From Adineta vaga (taxonomy: Eukaryota > Rotifera): a DNA stretch of 64,000 nucleotides. The position numbers and the translations under genes are program-made. Positions within the stretch are counted from its first letter, which is position 1, and every line of letters starts with the position of its first letter. Where the stretch lies: contig CP075494.1 of assembly GCA_021613535.1 (NCBI GenBank), forward strand, positions 14,136,001-14,200,000, read 5' to 3'. The notes under the pieces are model-generated. The model saw only the letters and a list, made by a program, of their open reading frames with translations. It had not been told where the DNA came from and did no database searches. Below, piece by piece: positions 12,871 to 23,001 of the stretch.

Positions 12871-12882
12871 TTTTCATTTTAG
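12871..12882 (+). promoter_or_regulatory. Candidate trans-splice acceptor upstream of PUF60
   Basis: Pyrimidine-rich tract ending in AG at 12881-12882, 14 nt before the PUF60 ATG and about 100 bp after the XRCC1 stop. There is no room for a separate promoter and 5' exon unless they overlap XRCC1, so spliced-leader addition is a reasonable reading. Confidence 0.5.
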
Positions 12883-12896
12883 ATTCAAAGAAAAAA

Positions 12897-15800
12897 ATGA
12901 CTGAAACCATGATTGTTGATCAACCAAATCCAATAATGTCAGGTGAGTGTCATACACTTCTCTTATTCGTATATAAATTTCGTCTGCTTATTAAAAATAC
13001 TTACTTTTTTTTCGAATTGGCTTATTGATATAACAAAAAAAACTCGGTTTTGTTTTTTTCTCTTTTCCTTTCCGTGTTGCAGAAGAACATTTATATCAAT
13101 CGTGTGAGTTTCCATCCATCTACATTCAATCATCGACGACGAAAAAAGAAATGTTATTATTTGTTCTTTGTTCTCTTTTTTTCTCTCCCTATTTTAGGTA
13201 TTCAGCAATAATCCACTTATCATTAAGAAAAACGGATATATTCTTCTTTTTTTTGAAACATAATCGTTTGTTTGTTTTTCTCTTTCTCTCTGTCCCTGTT
13301 TCAGCTACAAGAATCGAACATTTCATTTGGATGCCTGATCGTCTAAAATTCTCCATTGTAGAAGTCTGTAAGATAAACTATTTCTTTGTATTTTATAGAA
13401 AATCTTACTGAATTACAAACAACAAATGGTGTTGAAAAGAAAAAATATTCGAAAGAAAATGTTCCACGTTTACCGCGTGAACTTACACCATTTGCACCAT
13501 TTTCAGCTCCAATTGAACTTGATCAACGTGGTCCATTGTTCAAAGGACCAGGATCAAAACGAGATACAGGACGTTATAAAGTTCGATCAGCTGATGATGA
13601 AAATGTTAAACGAGCGAAAAAATTTGCGATGGAACAAAGTGTGAAATATGTTTTGATGAAACAACAACAACATCAACAACGAACACAATTGGATATTCTG
13701 AAAAAACAACAAGCACTATTATTAATGTGTCGGTAAGCAAATTATTTTTATAGGAATTACTTTTTCTTACGACAGAAATAATCGAAAGATTTAAATATTC
13801 TTTCTGTTTAGAATCTATATTGGAAGTATTAATTTTGAATTGAATGAAGCAATGCTTAAACAAGCTTTTCAACCATTTGGTCCAGTTAAAGCTGTTTCGT
13901 TGACATTCGATCCAGTTACAAATCGTCATAAAGGTTTTGCCTTTCTTGAATATGAAATACCCGAAGCAGCACAATTGTCCATTGAACAAATGAATGGAGT
14001 TATTCTAGGTGGAAGAAATATCAAAGTAAATTAGATTAATTTTCTTTTTCTTTTCAAATCATTCAATGAATTCTTCTTCATAAGGTGGGTCGACCATCGA
14101 ATATGCCACAAGCACAACCAATTATTGATCAATTAACAGAAGAAGCAAAAAATTATAATCGAATTTATATTGCTTCAATTCATCCAGATTTATCAGAAAC
14201 TGATATTCAAAGTGTTTTTGAAGCTTTTGGTAAGATTCATGAAAAAAAACAAAAGAACAGAATTGATTGAATGATGTATCTGATCTTTCGTGTTCTTCTT
14301 CTTCTCTAGGTGAAATCAAAAGTTGTGCTTTATCAAAAGATACAGCGACAAGTAAACATAAGTAAGACAGGTTGTTTTTTAATTATCGATAACGAATTTA
14401 ATGTATAATTGTTCAGAGGTTATGGCTTTATTGAATATGGTACTGTTCAAGCGGCACAAGACGCAATTAGTGCGATGAATTTATTTGATCTTGGTGGTAC
14501 GTTTTTGATTTCGTTGAGTAAAATGTTTTTTTAAGTTCGCTTGGATTCGATATAGGTCAACATCTTCGAGTAGGAAAAGCAATTACACCACCTGAAGGCT
14601 TGTTTGCATCAGCACAGCCAATAGCAAGTCCAATGCCAACAGCGACTGCATTAGCTGTTGCAACTATTACAGCTCAATTACAAGCAAAAGATGTCGAAAC
14701 AAATCCACAACCAACAGTGGTATGTAACATTCATTGTTACCCTATAAACTACTTTCTAAAATGATTTTCTTTTAGGTTGCTTCACAATTGATCACTAATC
14801 CATTAGCTCAAGTTAGTTTTGCTACTGGTCCTATTGCACCAACAACGGTTGCTGCAGCTCTTTCTGCTGCTTCGTTTTCAGGCGCAACAGCTGTAACATC
14901 AAGTAGAAGGAGAAAATATACCTTTTAAATATAAGAATGTCTCTTCTCAATTCATTTTTAGTGATTTCTAATATCATTAATCCAACTGCAGTTATGTCAA
15001 GTTCTATTCCTCAACCAACACTTGTTGCTTCACCTACAATTCGTCCGAAGTAAACTATTTCAATCTAGATCAAATAAAACTCTATTCGATTCTATTTTTA
15101 GTTTTCCTATAGCAACTGGCTCTTCTCCATCACTAGTACAACCAATACCAATTTCTTCTCCTCAACGTAAGACATCCTGTCATTCCTATCGAAGAAATAA
15201 GTTCTTTTTTTTAGTTATTATTCCACCTCCACCAACCCTATTGGAAGAACCACCAATTCCTGTAGGATTAAAAACAGCTTTAGAATCATCACCTCAACAA
15301 CAACAACAGCAGCAGCAGCAGCAGCAGCAATATGCATCGATTGCACTGGTTTTACCAAGCGATAAAACTGATACAAATGTTACTAAAAAAGCAGCATTAG
15401 ATTTACAAAATGCTGAAGATCCTTCAACAACTTTATCTCAACAGGAAGAACTTAGTGTTAAAGGTAGACTATGGAATGTCATTTTCTTTCCACTAATCAT
15501 CTTCGTGAATTTCAGGTCGTGAACAAAGACACTTATTAATGCAAAAATTAAATCAACGTCGACTTGATTCACGTGTTTGTGTATTGAAAAATATGGTTGG
15601 TCCAGATGATGTTGATGATGATTTACAACAAGATGTTACAGGTAGAATTTAATCAGTAGATTAGATGAAAAATCTCGTTTTTCATCTTTTGTAGATGAAT
15701 GCTCGAAATATGGTGAAGTTGTTAAAGTAGTAATCTATACTGAACAACAAGGCGAAGATGACAATGCTGAACAGATTGTCAAAATCTTTGTTGAATTTCG

Positions 15801-15974
15801 GACTAGTAAACGTAAGTAATATGAATTATATTCTGATAATGATATTCAAATTCTCGATTTTTAGAAGCAGAAAAAACGGTCGAATCTCTCAATGGTCGAT
15901 ATTTTGCTGGTCGAGTAATTAAAGCTGAAATGTATGATCAAACAGCTTATCAAACAGATGATCTTTCTGGTTAA
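12897..15974 (+). CDS. PUF60: PUF60/Half-pint, poly(U)-binding splicing factor
   Basis: Fourteen exons: 12897-12942, 13399-13732, 13812-14025, 14085-14229, 14310-14361, 14417-14496, 14556-14719, 14776-14902, 14962-15049, 15102-15166, 15215-15463, 15516-15641, 15695-15811, 15865-15974; together 638 residues with all phases compatible. RRM1 (from about 128, [10 protein letters not shown] with GFAFLEYE) and RRM2 (from about 225, [10 protein letters not shown] with GYGFIEYG) bind pyrimidine-rich RNA. The signature stretch [18 protein letters not shown] between them and [17 protein letters not shown] after RRM2 are near-exact PUF60 matches. The C-terminus (about 535-635, [17 protein letters not shown]) is the UHM, which binds ULM peptides in U2-associated factors. 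A 12-Gln tract precedes it. Acts in the nucleus at 3' splice site recognition. Intron 1 is unusually long (456 bp). AATAAA at 16026-16031. Confidence 0.95.
15297..15329 (+). repeat. CAA/CAG tract coding polyglutamine in PUF60
   Basis: In-frame CAA then CAG codons encode 12 Gln between the alanine-rich linker and the UHM. It starts with CAA interruptions followed by a run of pure CAG. Confidence 0.9.
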
Positions 15975-16065
15975 TCGATTTTGTTTTGTTTTTGTATATT
16001 CTACTTTGTCTTGTGTCGTATAACAAATAAACAAAATGCTAAACACATAATATGTTCATGTGACA

Positions 16066-16088
16066 TTTCTTCTACTTCTTTTTTCCAG
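16066..16088 (+). promoter_or_regulatory. Candidate trans-splice acceptor upstream of PDSS2
   Basis: Strong pyrimidine tract ending CCAG at 16088, 29 nt before the PDSS2 ATG and 114 nt after the PUF60 stop. Same arrangement as at PUF60. Confidence 0.5.
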
Positions 16089-16117
16089 ATAAAAGAAAAA
16101 CTAAACAAAGAACAGTA

Positions 16118-17461
16118 ATGAGATTCTCTCCTGTACTTCGTTTTCTTACATCGAATGGATTTTATGTTCATATAAAAAATACAACACCAAATTGGCAACC
16201 TTTATTAAGTGAAGGAGAGAAGATTATCGGTTATCCATCATCATTACGTTCATTAGTTAATCTGAAATATCTTTTCAATGAAGAAGTATCAACATTAATT
16301 GGATATCTAAGAAAATTAGTTGGTACACAACATCCTCTACTTAAACTTGCAACGAATATGTTAGAAAGTCCACCAAAAGCTGCTCATTCAAGATCAGTTC
16401 TACTCTTATTAATATCAAAAGCAGCTGGAATTCCTCAGAAAAATTATCAAGCAGATATGATTAAACATGGTATTCATGAACATCAACGACAATTAGCAGA
16501 ATTGATTGAAATGAGTAATTACTTCTTCATTTATATGTAGAATTTATTTTATTTGGACGTGATGTTTTGTTTTTCTTAAATTTTAGTTCACTTAGGAATT
16601 CTTGGTCATCGAGGTAAGGAAAAAAAAGTTATTTATTCATTGAAATAGAAATGATTTTCTTCGTATAGGTATTGTAGATTTAAAAGAAAATCAATCAGAT
16701 TTAGAACAAGGCAATAAAATAGCTGTGCTAGGTGGTGATTATCTTCTCTCACAAGCTTGTGGTAAATTAGCTGAATTTCGTAAACCACAAGTAAAATTTA
16801 GAAAGAATGTTTTCACTTGTATTTTGTACTTATTGAATCATTTGTATTAGGTTGTTGAAACTATTGGTAATGCAATTGCTGAACTATCTAAAGCAGATTT
16901 TTATTTAAAAGATAAACAATCACTTACATCATTAACAGAATGGTATCAATTAACTGCACTGTAAGTCAGATTTTTGATTAATACTCAATAAAGAATAGAA
17001 GTTTTACATATAATACATATCATTTTAGTTCTGTCGCAAATCTCGTTGCATCCGGTTGTCGTGCTTCTCTTCAATTAGTTGATCATTCATCTTCATTTCA
17101 AGATCAAGCATATTATTTATGTCGTCATATGATATTTTCTTGTATCATGTATAATGAAATCTCTCAATATTCATCATTACTTCCTAAAGATTCATCATCT
17201 TTAACTCTATATGGAACTGTACCAATCAATCGTTCTTTTCCTTTTTCTCTCATGAAAAAATCTAGTAATGAATCAGTTGCTTCAGAAGAATTAAATGATC
17301 AACAACTACTTGATCAATGTCGTGAACAATGCTTAAAAGAAAGCAATAAAGCATTAATCTTACTTCAAACAAATTTCGATCAACAATCTCCAGCTACTAC
17401 TCTTCTACGTTCAATCATTCAACGAATACAAGATGGTCTCGTTTCAAAAACAGTGATTTAA
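16118..17461 (+). CDS. PDSS2: PDSS2, non-catalytic subunit of polyprenyl diphosphate synthase
   Basis: Five exons (16118-16514, 16587-16613, 16669-16790, 16851-16960, 17029-17461) encode 362 residues. The protein partners PDSS1 to make the isoprenoid tail of coenzyme Q in mitochondria. Family matches include LVGTQHPLLKLATNML, LLLLISKAAG, the IHLGILGHRGIVD segment and AVLGGDYLLSQACGKLAE. The DDxxD catalytic motifs of chain-elongating prenyltransferases are absent, as is usual for this subunit. The N-terminus (RFSPVLRFLTSNGF) is basic and aromatic with no early acids, compatible with a mitochondrial presequence. The 27-nt exon 2 is very small but keeps frame. It is the last gene of the XRCC1-PUF60-PDSS2 run; a (TG)n tract follows the stop. 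Confidence 0.9.
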
Positions 17462-18675
17462 TTGTGTGTGTGTGTGTGTTTTGTTTGAAACAAAAATTTT
17501 TGGAATTAATAGGTATATATTTACAAGTTTTTCATGATAATTTTTATCTTGAACAAGGATGTGGACGAGTATTTAGGTATGATAAAAGAAAAGACGTCCA
17601 CATCCTCAAGACGAATTAAGCGATACTTGGATAGAAAAAAAAACGTAGATTTGATTATTTTCAAGAGAATTTAATAGTAACTTATATTTATTCGAAGAAG
17701 AATAGTTTATAACAACTGAATCGATTGATGTATTATGTTACATAGTTTATCGAAATGTTAAACCAAGAAAATGGTCGTTATACAACAAAAGTATATGATC
17801 AGATGAACAAATACTTTTATAATTACATTTCATCTATTTTTGATGACAATAATGAACAGTTGATCTAATAACATTCTGTAATATTCATATATGAGAATTG
17901 TAAATATGTTCAAGGTTGGTGAGATGTTTATTTTTTCGTACAGGAAAACTCAAGTGGCTATTCATTTGTAAATCTTGTTACAATAATTGAATTTCTAATT
18001 CTTTTTTCTTCGTGAATATTAATTTGATTTTTAACTGCAATAGGAATTACAGGATTTATCTTATCATTAAATCAGATAATAGAATGAATAGACAATTTCC
18101 TTTTCTTTTCAATGGAAATGAATTCTTGTTTTTCTTCAGATCTATTTATAAATATTATTAGAAAACAGTCTTATATTGCTTGAGCAATTGTATGAAATTT
18201 TCAAGGTGAAATCTAATTGATAACGAAACAATGCTTTGTATTGAATTTCTTGTTAAAATCGTCGTTTTTTTTTCCAAAGAAAGAAGAATTCGAAAATGAT
18301 ACTTCTAATATGTTTGGTACTCGATCAGTGTGAACAGGTGAAAAGAAAAGAAATTTGGTTATGTCATCGAGGAATGAAGAGAAGGAGAATGTAAGCAGGA
18401 AAAAAAAGAAAACATCTTGTTCTCCTTTCATCTGTTATCGGACACAAGCCAAGTTTCAAGAATAGAAGTATTGAATGTTAATCGATACGAAAGAAAAAGA
18501 GAAAGTTCGATTTCATTGCTCATTGTATTTATGATAAAAGACATAAGGTGGGAAGCAATATTAGGTCTTTAAAACTGTACGAACATATAAAAAGGTATCA
18601 TCAATCATCATTATGAATCGATTTATTTTGTTCTTTGTATGTTCTGTTCGTATATTTAGGTAGTTCATTATCAAA
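17462..18675. other. Intergenic region with (TG)n and an inverted repeat
   Basis: Holds a (TG)n tract at about 17463-17479 and a perfect 12-bp inverted repeat (17556-17567 against 17595-17606). Otherwise AT-rich with no coding signal on either strand. Confidence 0.55.
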
Positions 18676-19625
18676 ATGTTGGAAATGAATCGTATTTATT
18701 TAACAGCTGGTTTAATCCTTGCTGTTTCAACTTTAATCTTTCATATGATTGCAATAGGATATCCACGATGGAAGTACGTTGTATTTTGAATGTAATGATA
18801 AATAAATAGTGACTTGTTTTTCTAAGACATTCGATTCGAGATGAGATCTTTCTTTATAAACAGAAATTCAAGGATAAAAGAAACTAATCTTTTTTATAGA
18901 ATCTATGAACATCGTCGAACTCCAAGTGAAACTCTTTTCATTGGTTTATTTCATCGTTGTGAAAGTCAACTGATTAACGTTGTTTCGGATACCAATAAAA
19001 TCTATTCAATTTGTAATGAGAATAAATATTTACCAACGAAAAGAAACTTCTCAACCATCATTAACAAATTAAAACCTAATGAAGTTCAACGTTTATGTAA
19101 TATTGCTGGAAATCCTTATCGTTGTGATTATTCTCCAACTACCAAAGGTCTTATATCCAGTACGATTATTTCTGCATGTTCAATGAGTTTCGTAATTATT
19201 TTAATCTATTCACATTTACTTATTAATCAATTTAAATACAAAACACATTTTGGTATTGCTATCATAACAATCTCATTTATATTTCTTGCTTTTATTTTTC
19301 TTCTTATAACATTGATTTTACTTGGTTCAACAATGGCTTATGAATTATTTGAATATCGTTATAATTTCAATGCTCGTTTAACTGAACGAAGTATGATTGG
19401 AAAGAAAATCATTTGTTTTGTTGTTTTTTTTGTCTTTGTCATTTAGAACAACGAAATTTAACCGATGGTTTTGAACAAAATATTCGCCAAACAGTTGCAA
19501 GTGATTATGATATTCGTTTAGATTGGTCAGCAGGTTTAGAAATTATCTCCTTAATTCTCTCAAGTTTTACATTAGTTACACAAATACTCTATCTATTTTC
19601 TACATATCGAAATCGTATTGGATAG
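18676..19625 (+). CDS. Four-transmembrane claudin/PMP22-superfamily-like protein
   Basis: Exons 18676-18773, 18900-19390 and 19447-19625 give 255 residues. There are four hydrophobic segments: about 8-28 (TAGLILAVSTLIFHMIAIGY), two central ones in the region 120-190, and one near the C-terminus (LEIISLILSSFTLVTQILYL). The first extracellular loop has a Trp soon after TM1 (YPRWK) and GLFHRC followed by further cysteines, like the W..GLW..C signature of claudins, with Phe replacing Trp. That supports the superfamily but not a named member; clarins and TMEM proteins are alternatives. Such proteins sit in the plasma membrane at cell contacts. The stop is 101 bp from the convergent TBATA-like stop; AATAAA lies at 19629-19634. 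Confidence 0.65.
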
Positions 19626-19726
19626 AAAAATAAAAATAACAGTGTGATTTGAATTTACTTTTTATTCGTATTCTTTCACATTAGTCTCTCTCCTCTTTTT
19701 TTTTATATAAAGAATATATATATATA

Positions 19727-21723
19727 TTAATTTCCTTGAAGACGATGAAGTACTGATGCATCAGGTTTCCATACGCCAGCAAATGGTTTTGTCGATCGAT
19801 TATCTAAATAGATAGAATGCGTGTTTCTTTTTTTTTGTTTGTTTGATTGAATTTTGTCATTACCATCTTTATTCTTATTGATATTCGTTGATTTTTGTGA
19901 ACTATTATCATTTTCTTTATGTAAATCAATATTAGGAATGAATTCCTCGGCATTTTCTTTTCAAAATAGAAACATGAATTAAATGAAAATGAATTGAAAA
20001 ATATTTACTATTATTATTATCATCATTGGCTTGTGGATGACGTTTACCATAGGATGTTTGTTTAACGATTAATTTTAAAGCATTTTCTAAACGTGATTGT
20101 TTAGTTTGTAATTCGGTGATTTGTTTTTTTGATTCCTCTTCTTGACGATTTAATTTCGTTTGTAATTCTCGAATTCGACGTGTTTTAAGGTCATCATCAT
20201 CTTCATTTGTATAGAATTCGTTGTTTTTCGTTGAAGAATAGGTTGTTTCATCATTATCATTTAATTGAAAAGAATCAAAACGTTGTTGTGGTTGTTGTTG
20301 TTGTTGAGTTGGAAGAGATCGACTGCCTTGTGTTTGTTTGGATGGTTTTTTCGCATTGTTATTAGAAGATGGTGATTGAGATCGTGGAGAATCCTGATCA
20401 AGTTGAATGGTTTCAATTTGTTCTTCATGATTATCTTTATCATTGGAAAAATCATTTCGATTATTTGATGTAATTGCTTCTAATGATGCACTTGGACTTT
20501 GATTATAATTCGGATAGGATAATTGATATGTTGTTGTATTTATTAATGGTAAAGTGGACTGTTGTTTCAAAGCAGACGCAATTAATGCATCATCATGTGA
20601 TTCTTCATGAATTGGATGTAAAGAACGGTTAAGAGAATCTTTGACATATTTTTGTGATGCATGTTTTTCTTCTTTCTTTTGTCTGAATTCGAAAGAAAAG
20701 TAAAATAAAATGATATCATTCAATTCAATTCAAGTTACTTTTCGACAAAATTTGTGAATGAATCGAGATCAACCGGTTGTTGTGATTGATTTGATGTACG
20801 TTCAGATTCTTTTAAACCTCGTAGTGCAGAATTAATCATTGTACGTGCTTGTTCTTTTTCTATAAATAGAAAAATAAAAGAAAACACTTCAACTAAGAAG
20901 AGTTGAACACCTACCAGCTGGAGTAGCTGATATGAGCCAAGATTGTACATCTTCCAAATTACTTGTACCAAGCAATTGACAAAGTACTTGTAGCATCTAA
21001 TCGAAAATCGTTTTGTCCTTATTCTTGAATAACAATAAAAGATGAAATTGGTTTGTTACTTACCCACATTTCTCTTTCATTTTCCGGTACATTGAATAAT
21101 GTATCTGAAAATGCTGTTGAATGTTTAGAACCTGTACGTCCTCTTGATTTTGCTGTTCCTTCATTGAATCGACCTGTTCGTGTTGAATAATGTGCACCGG
21201 AACGTGAAGCATTTTGAGAATTCGCTGTTGCTGTTTGTTTATTATAAGCTTTTCGATCTTCTTTTTCTATTCCAAGACCACTTGAACTAGCTAATGCAGC
21301 CAATTCTTGTTTCCAATGTTCAGTATCATGAACTATTATTAGTATATAACTTATTTAAATAATATAAACATCAATAAATCTTACCAATGCCATGAGTATT
21401 CCAAAAACCCATGGGTGGAACTAATCGTTCAACACGACGTGATGATTCCATACTAGGTAAATTTGCTCGATTGAAATTAAGTGAGTTAGTAGATGCAGAA
21501 CGAATAAGTGCTGGATCATCATTAACATTACAAATCAATGCACCATTCAATCCTAGAATGAAAACAATTTTAACAACAATCTTTCATCTTGCAATTTTGT
21601 AAATATACCTTCGATATGGCGAACACGTTTTGGATTCGCTGTATTTCGAGTGAAAAACATATTGGATGAAAGTTTTCCAAAACGAGAACCACTACGCGAT
21701 TGTGTGTCTTCAAAAAGTGCCAT
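19727..21723 (-). CDS. TBATA: TBATA (SPATIAL)-like protein
   Basis: Eight exons on the minus strand (21723-21609, 21552-21385, 21332-21064, 20996-20915, 20859-20739, 20682-20009, 19956-19864, 19803-19727) give 532 residues with all phases fitting. The N-terminus reads FGKLSSNMFFTRNTANPKRV then RHIEGLNG, matching the FFSRHHPHPQRVTHI region of vertebrate TBATA. Further on, GAHYSTRTGRF matches its AKYSAETGRL, and LQVLCQLLGTSNLEDVQSWL followed by KEQA matches its LELLCRILETDLLSAIQFWL. The C-terminal half is low complexity (Asn, Gln, Ser) with a coiled-coil stretch (RRIRELQTKLNRQEEESKK). Vertebrate TBATA is expressed in thymus, brain and testis and is poorly understood, so no molecular function is claimed. 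Confidence 0.78.
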
Positions 21724-23001
21724 GTCTAAATCAAATCAATTAGCGTCAAATGACAAATCAATTTATGCGTACATACTGATTATGTTGATTGAAAGAAGAA
21801 AAATAGAGCTTTTCTCTTTTTTTATAATATGTTCTACTTGTTGTTAAAGACGATGAAAACGAAATGCCAGATAGACGACGTAACGATTCTCTTCAAAAGA
21901 GAAAATTGTGTATGTCAACAAAACAAATCCGAAAAGAGAAATCGAAACAATTATCAAAAGAACATAACAACGCATACTTTAGTATGCTTCTGTCATTTAA
22001 ACCTTTCATATTAAAATTAAAGAGGGAGAAGAAAAAGAAAACTGGAATAACGACGTTCGAGATAGGAAACCATGTTTTTTAATTTGAAAATATCTTCAAT
22101 ACACATAAGATTCAATTATATCTTTTACATAAAATAAAAATCATTGAACTAAAGATATTCAATCTCGCTCTCTCTTTCTCTCTCTCTACCTCCTTCTTCT
22201 TGTTTAACGACAGAGAGAACACACTTAACGAAGGAGAGAGCATTTGAAAGTTTGTTGTTATTTTTTTAAATTGTTCGCCGTCTATTTACCTACCAACATC
22301 TCATAGCAACATTGACAACGGTGTGTCTTTTTTTTATATTCTACCACTTTCCTTTTTTTTTTTGAAAATTTGAAGAAAACAGAAAAACAATTTTGTCAAT
22401 GACTTGTATATGAATATGAGTAAATGCTTTTCTTTTCATTGCTAACGATTAATACTGTTGAAGTTAGAATTGATTGATTTAGCTTGAATAAACGAAATAA
22501 TAATGAATGTATTATACACGTGTCCAGGAAGTCTTCGGGAAGGAAAGTACCTTAACGGAAAGCGTTTTTTTTTCCTTCGCTTCTGAGAATTATGATGTTG
22601 TCAGTTTGTACGTCTCCAGGTATTTGAAGTCGGTTGATAAGATATCAATCTATTCTCAAGATACAATATATAATTACCGAAGGATAAGAGATGTTTTCAA
22701 TCTGTCGTTCTTTTCTTCTTTTATATTTTACTTGGAGCTAGTCTCGAATGGATTAACAAGTAGTGCGTAATAATAGAGTTTTGTCGATTGGAAAAGCAAA
22801 AAAGAGAGAGAGAGAGGAAAAAAAGAAGAAGAGGGAAGAAAAGAGCATTTATAGAAACGAGAAAACCATCAACGACCGTGCTTGTCAATTTCGGTATGCG
22901 ACCGATTTACATACGGAGAAGATGAATCCTTAGAGATTTTCTCTCGTCTCGAACATTTTCTCTCTTTACTATCTTTTGTTCAGTCAATTCCAAATATTAT
23001 T
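21724..23001. other. Divergent intergenic region with purine/pyrimidine tracts
   Basis: About 1.3 kb between the TBATA-like gene and the channel subunit. It contains CT-rich runs near 22165-22195 and GA-rich runs near 22800-22845. The open frame 22507-22770 has no recognisable protein features. Likely promoter and 5' UTR DNA. Confidence 0.5.

Noticed and set aside
13151-13411. Plus-strand frame inside PUF60 intron 1
   Set aside because: Pyrimidine-rich intron sequence, hydrophobic by composition only, no domain.
22507-22770. 87-residue plus-strand frame upstream of the channel subunit
   Set aside because: No signal, domain or splice link to the channel gene; composition matches surrounding non-coding DNA.
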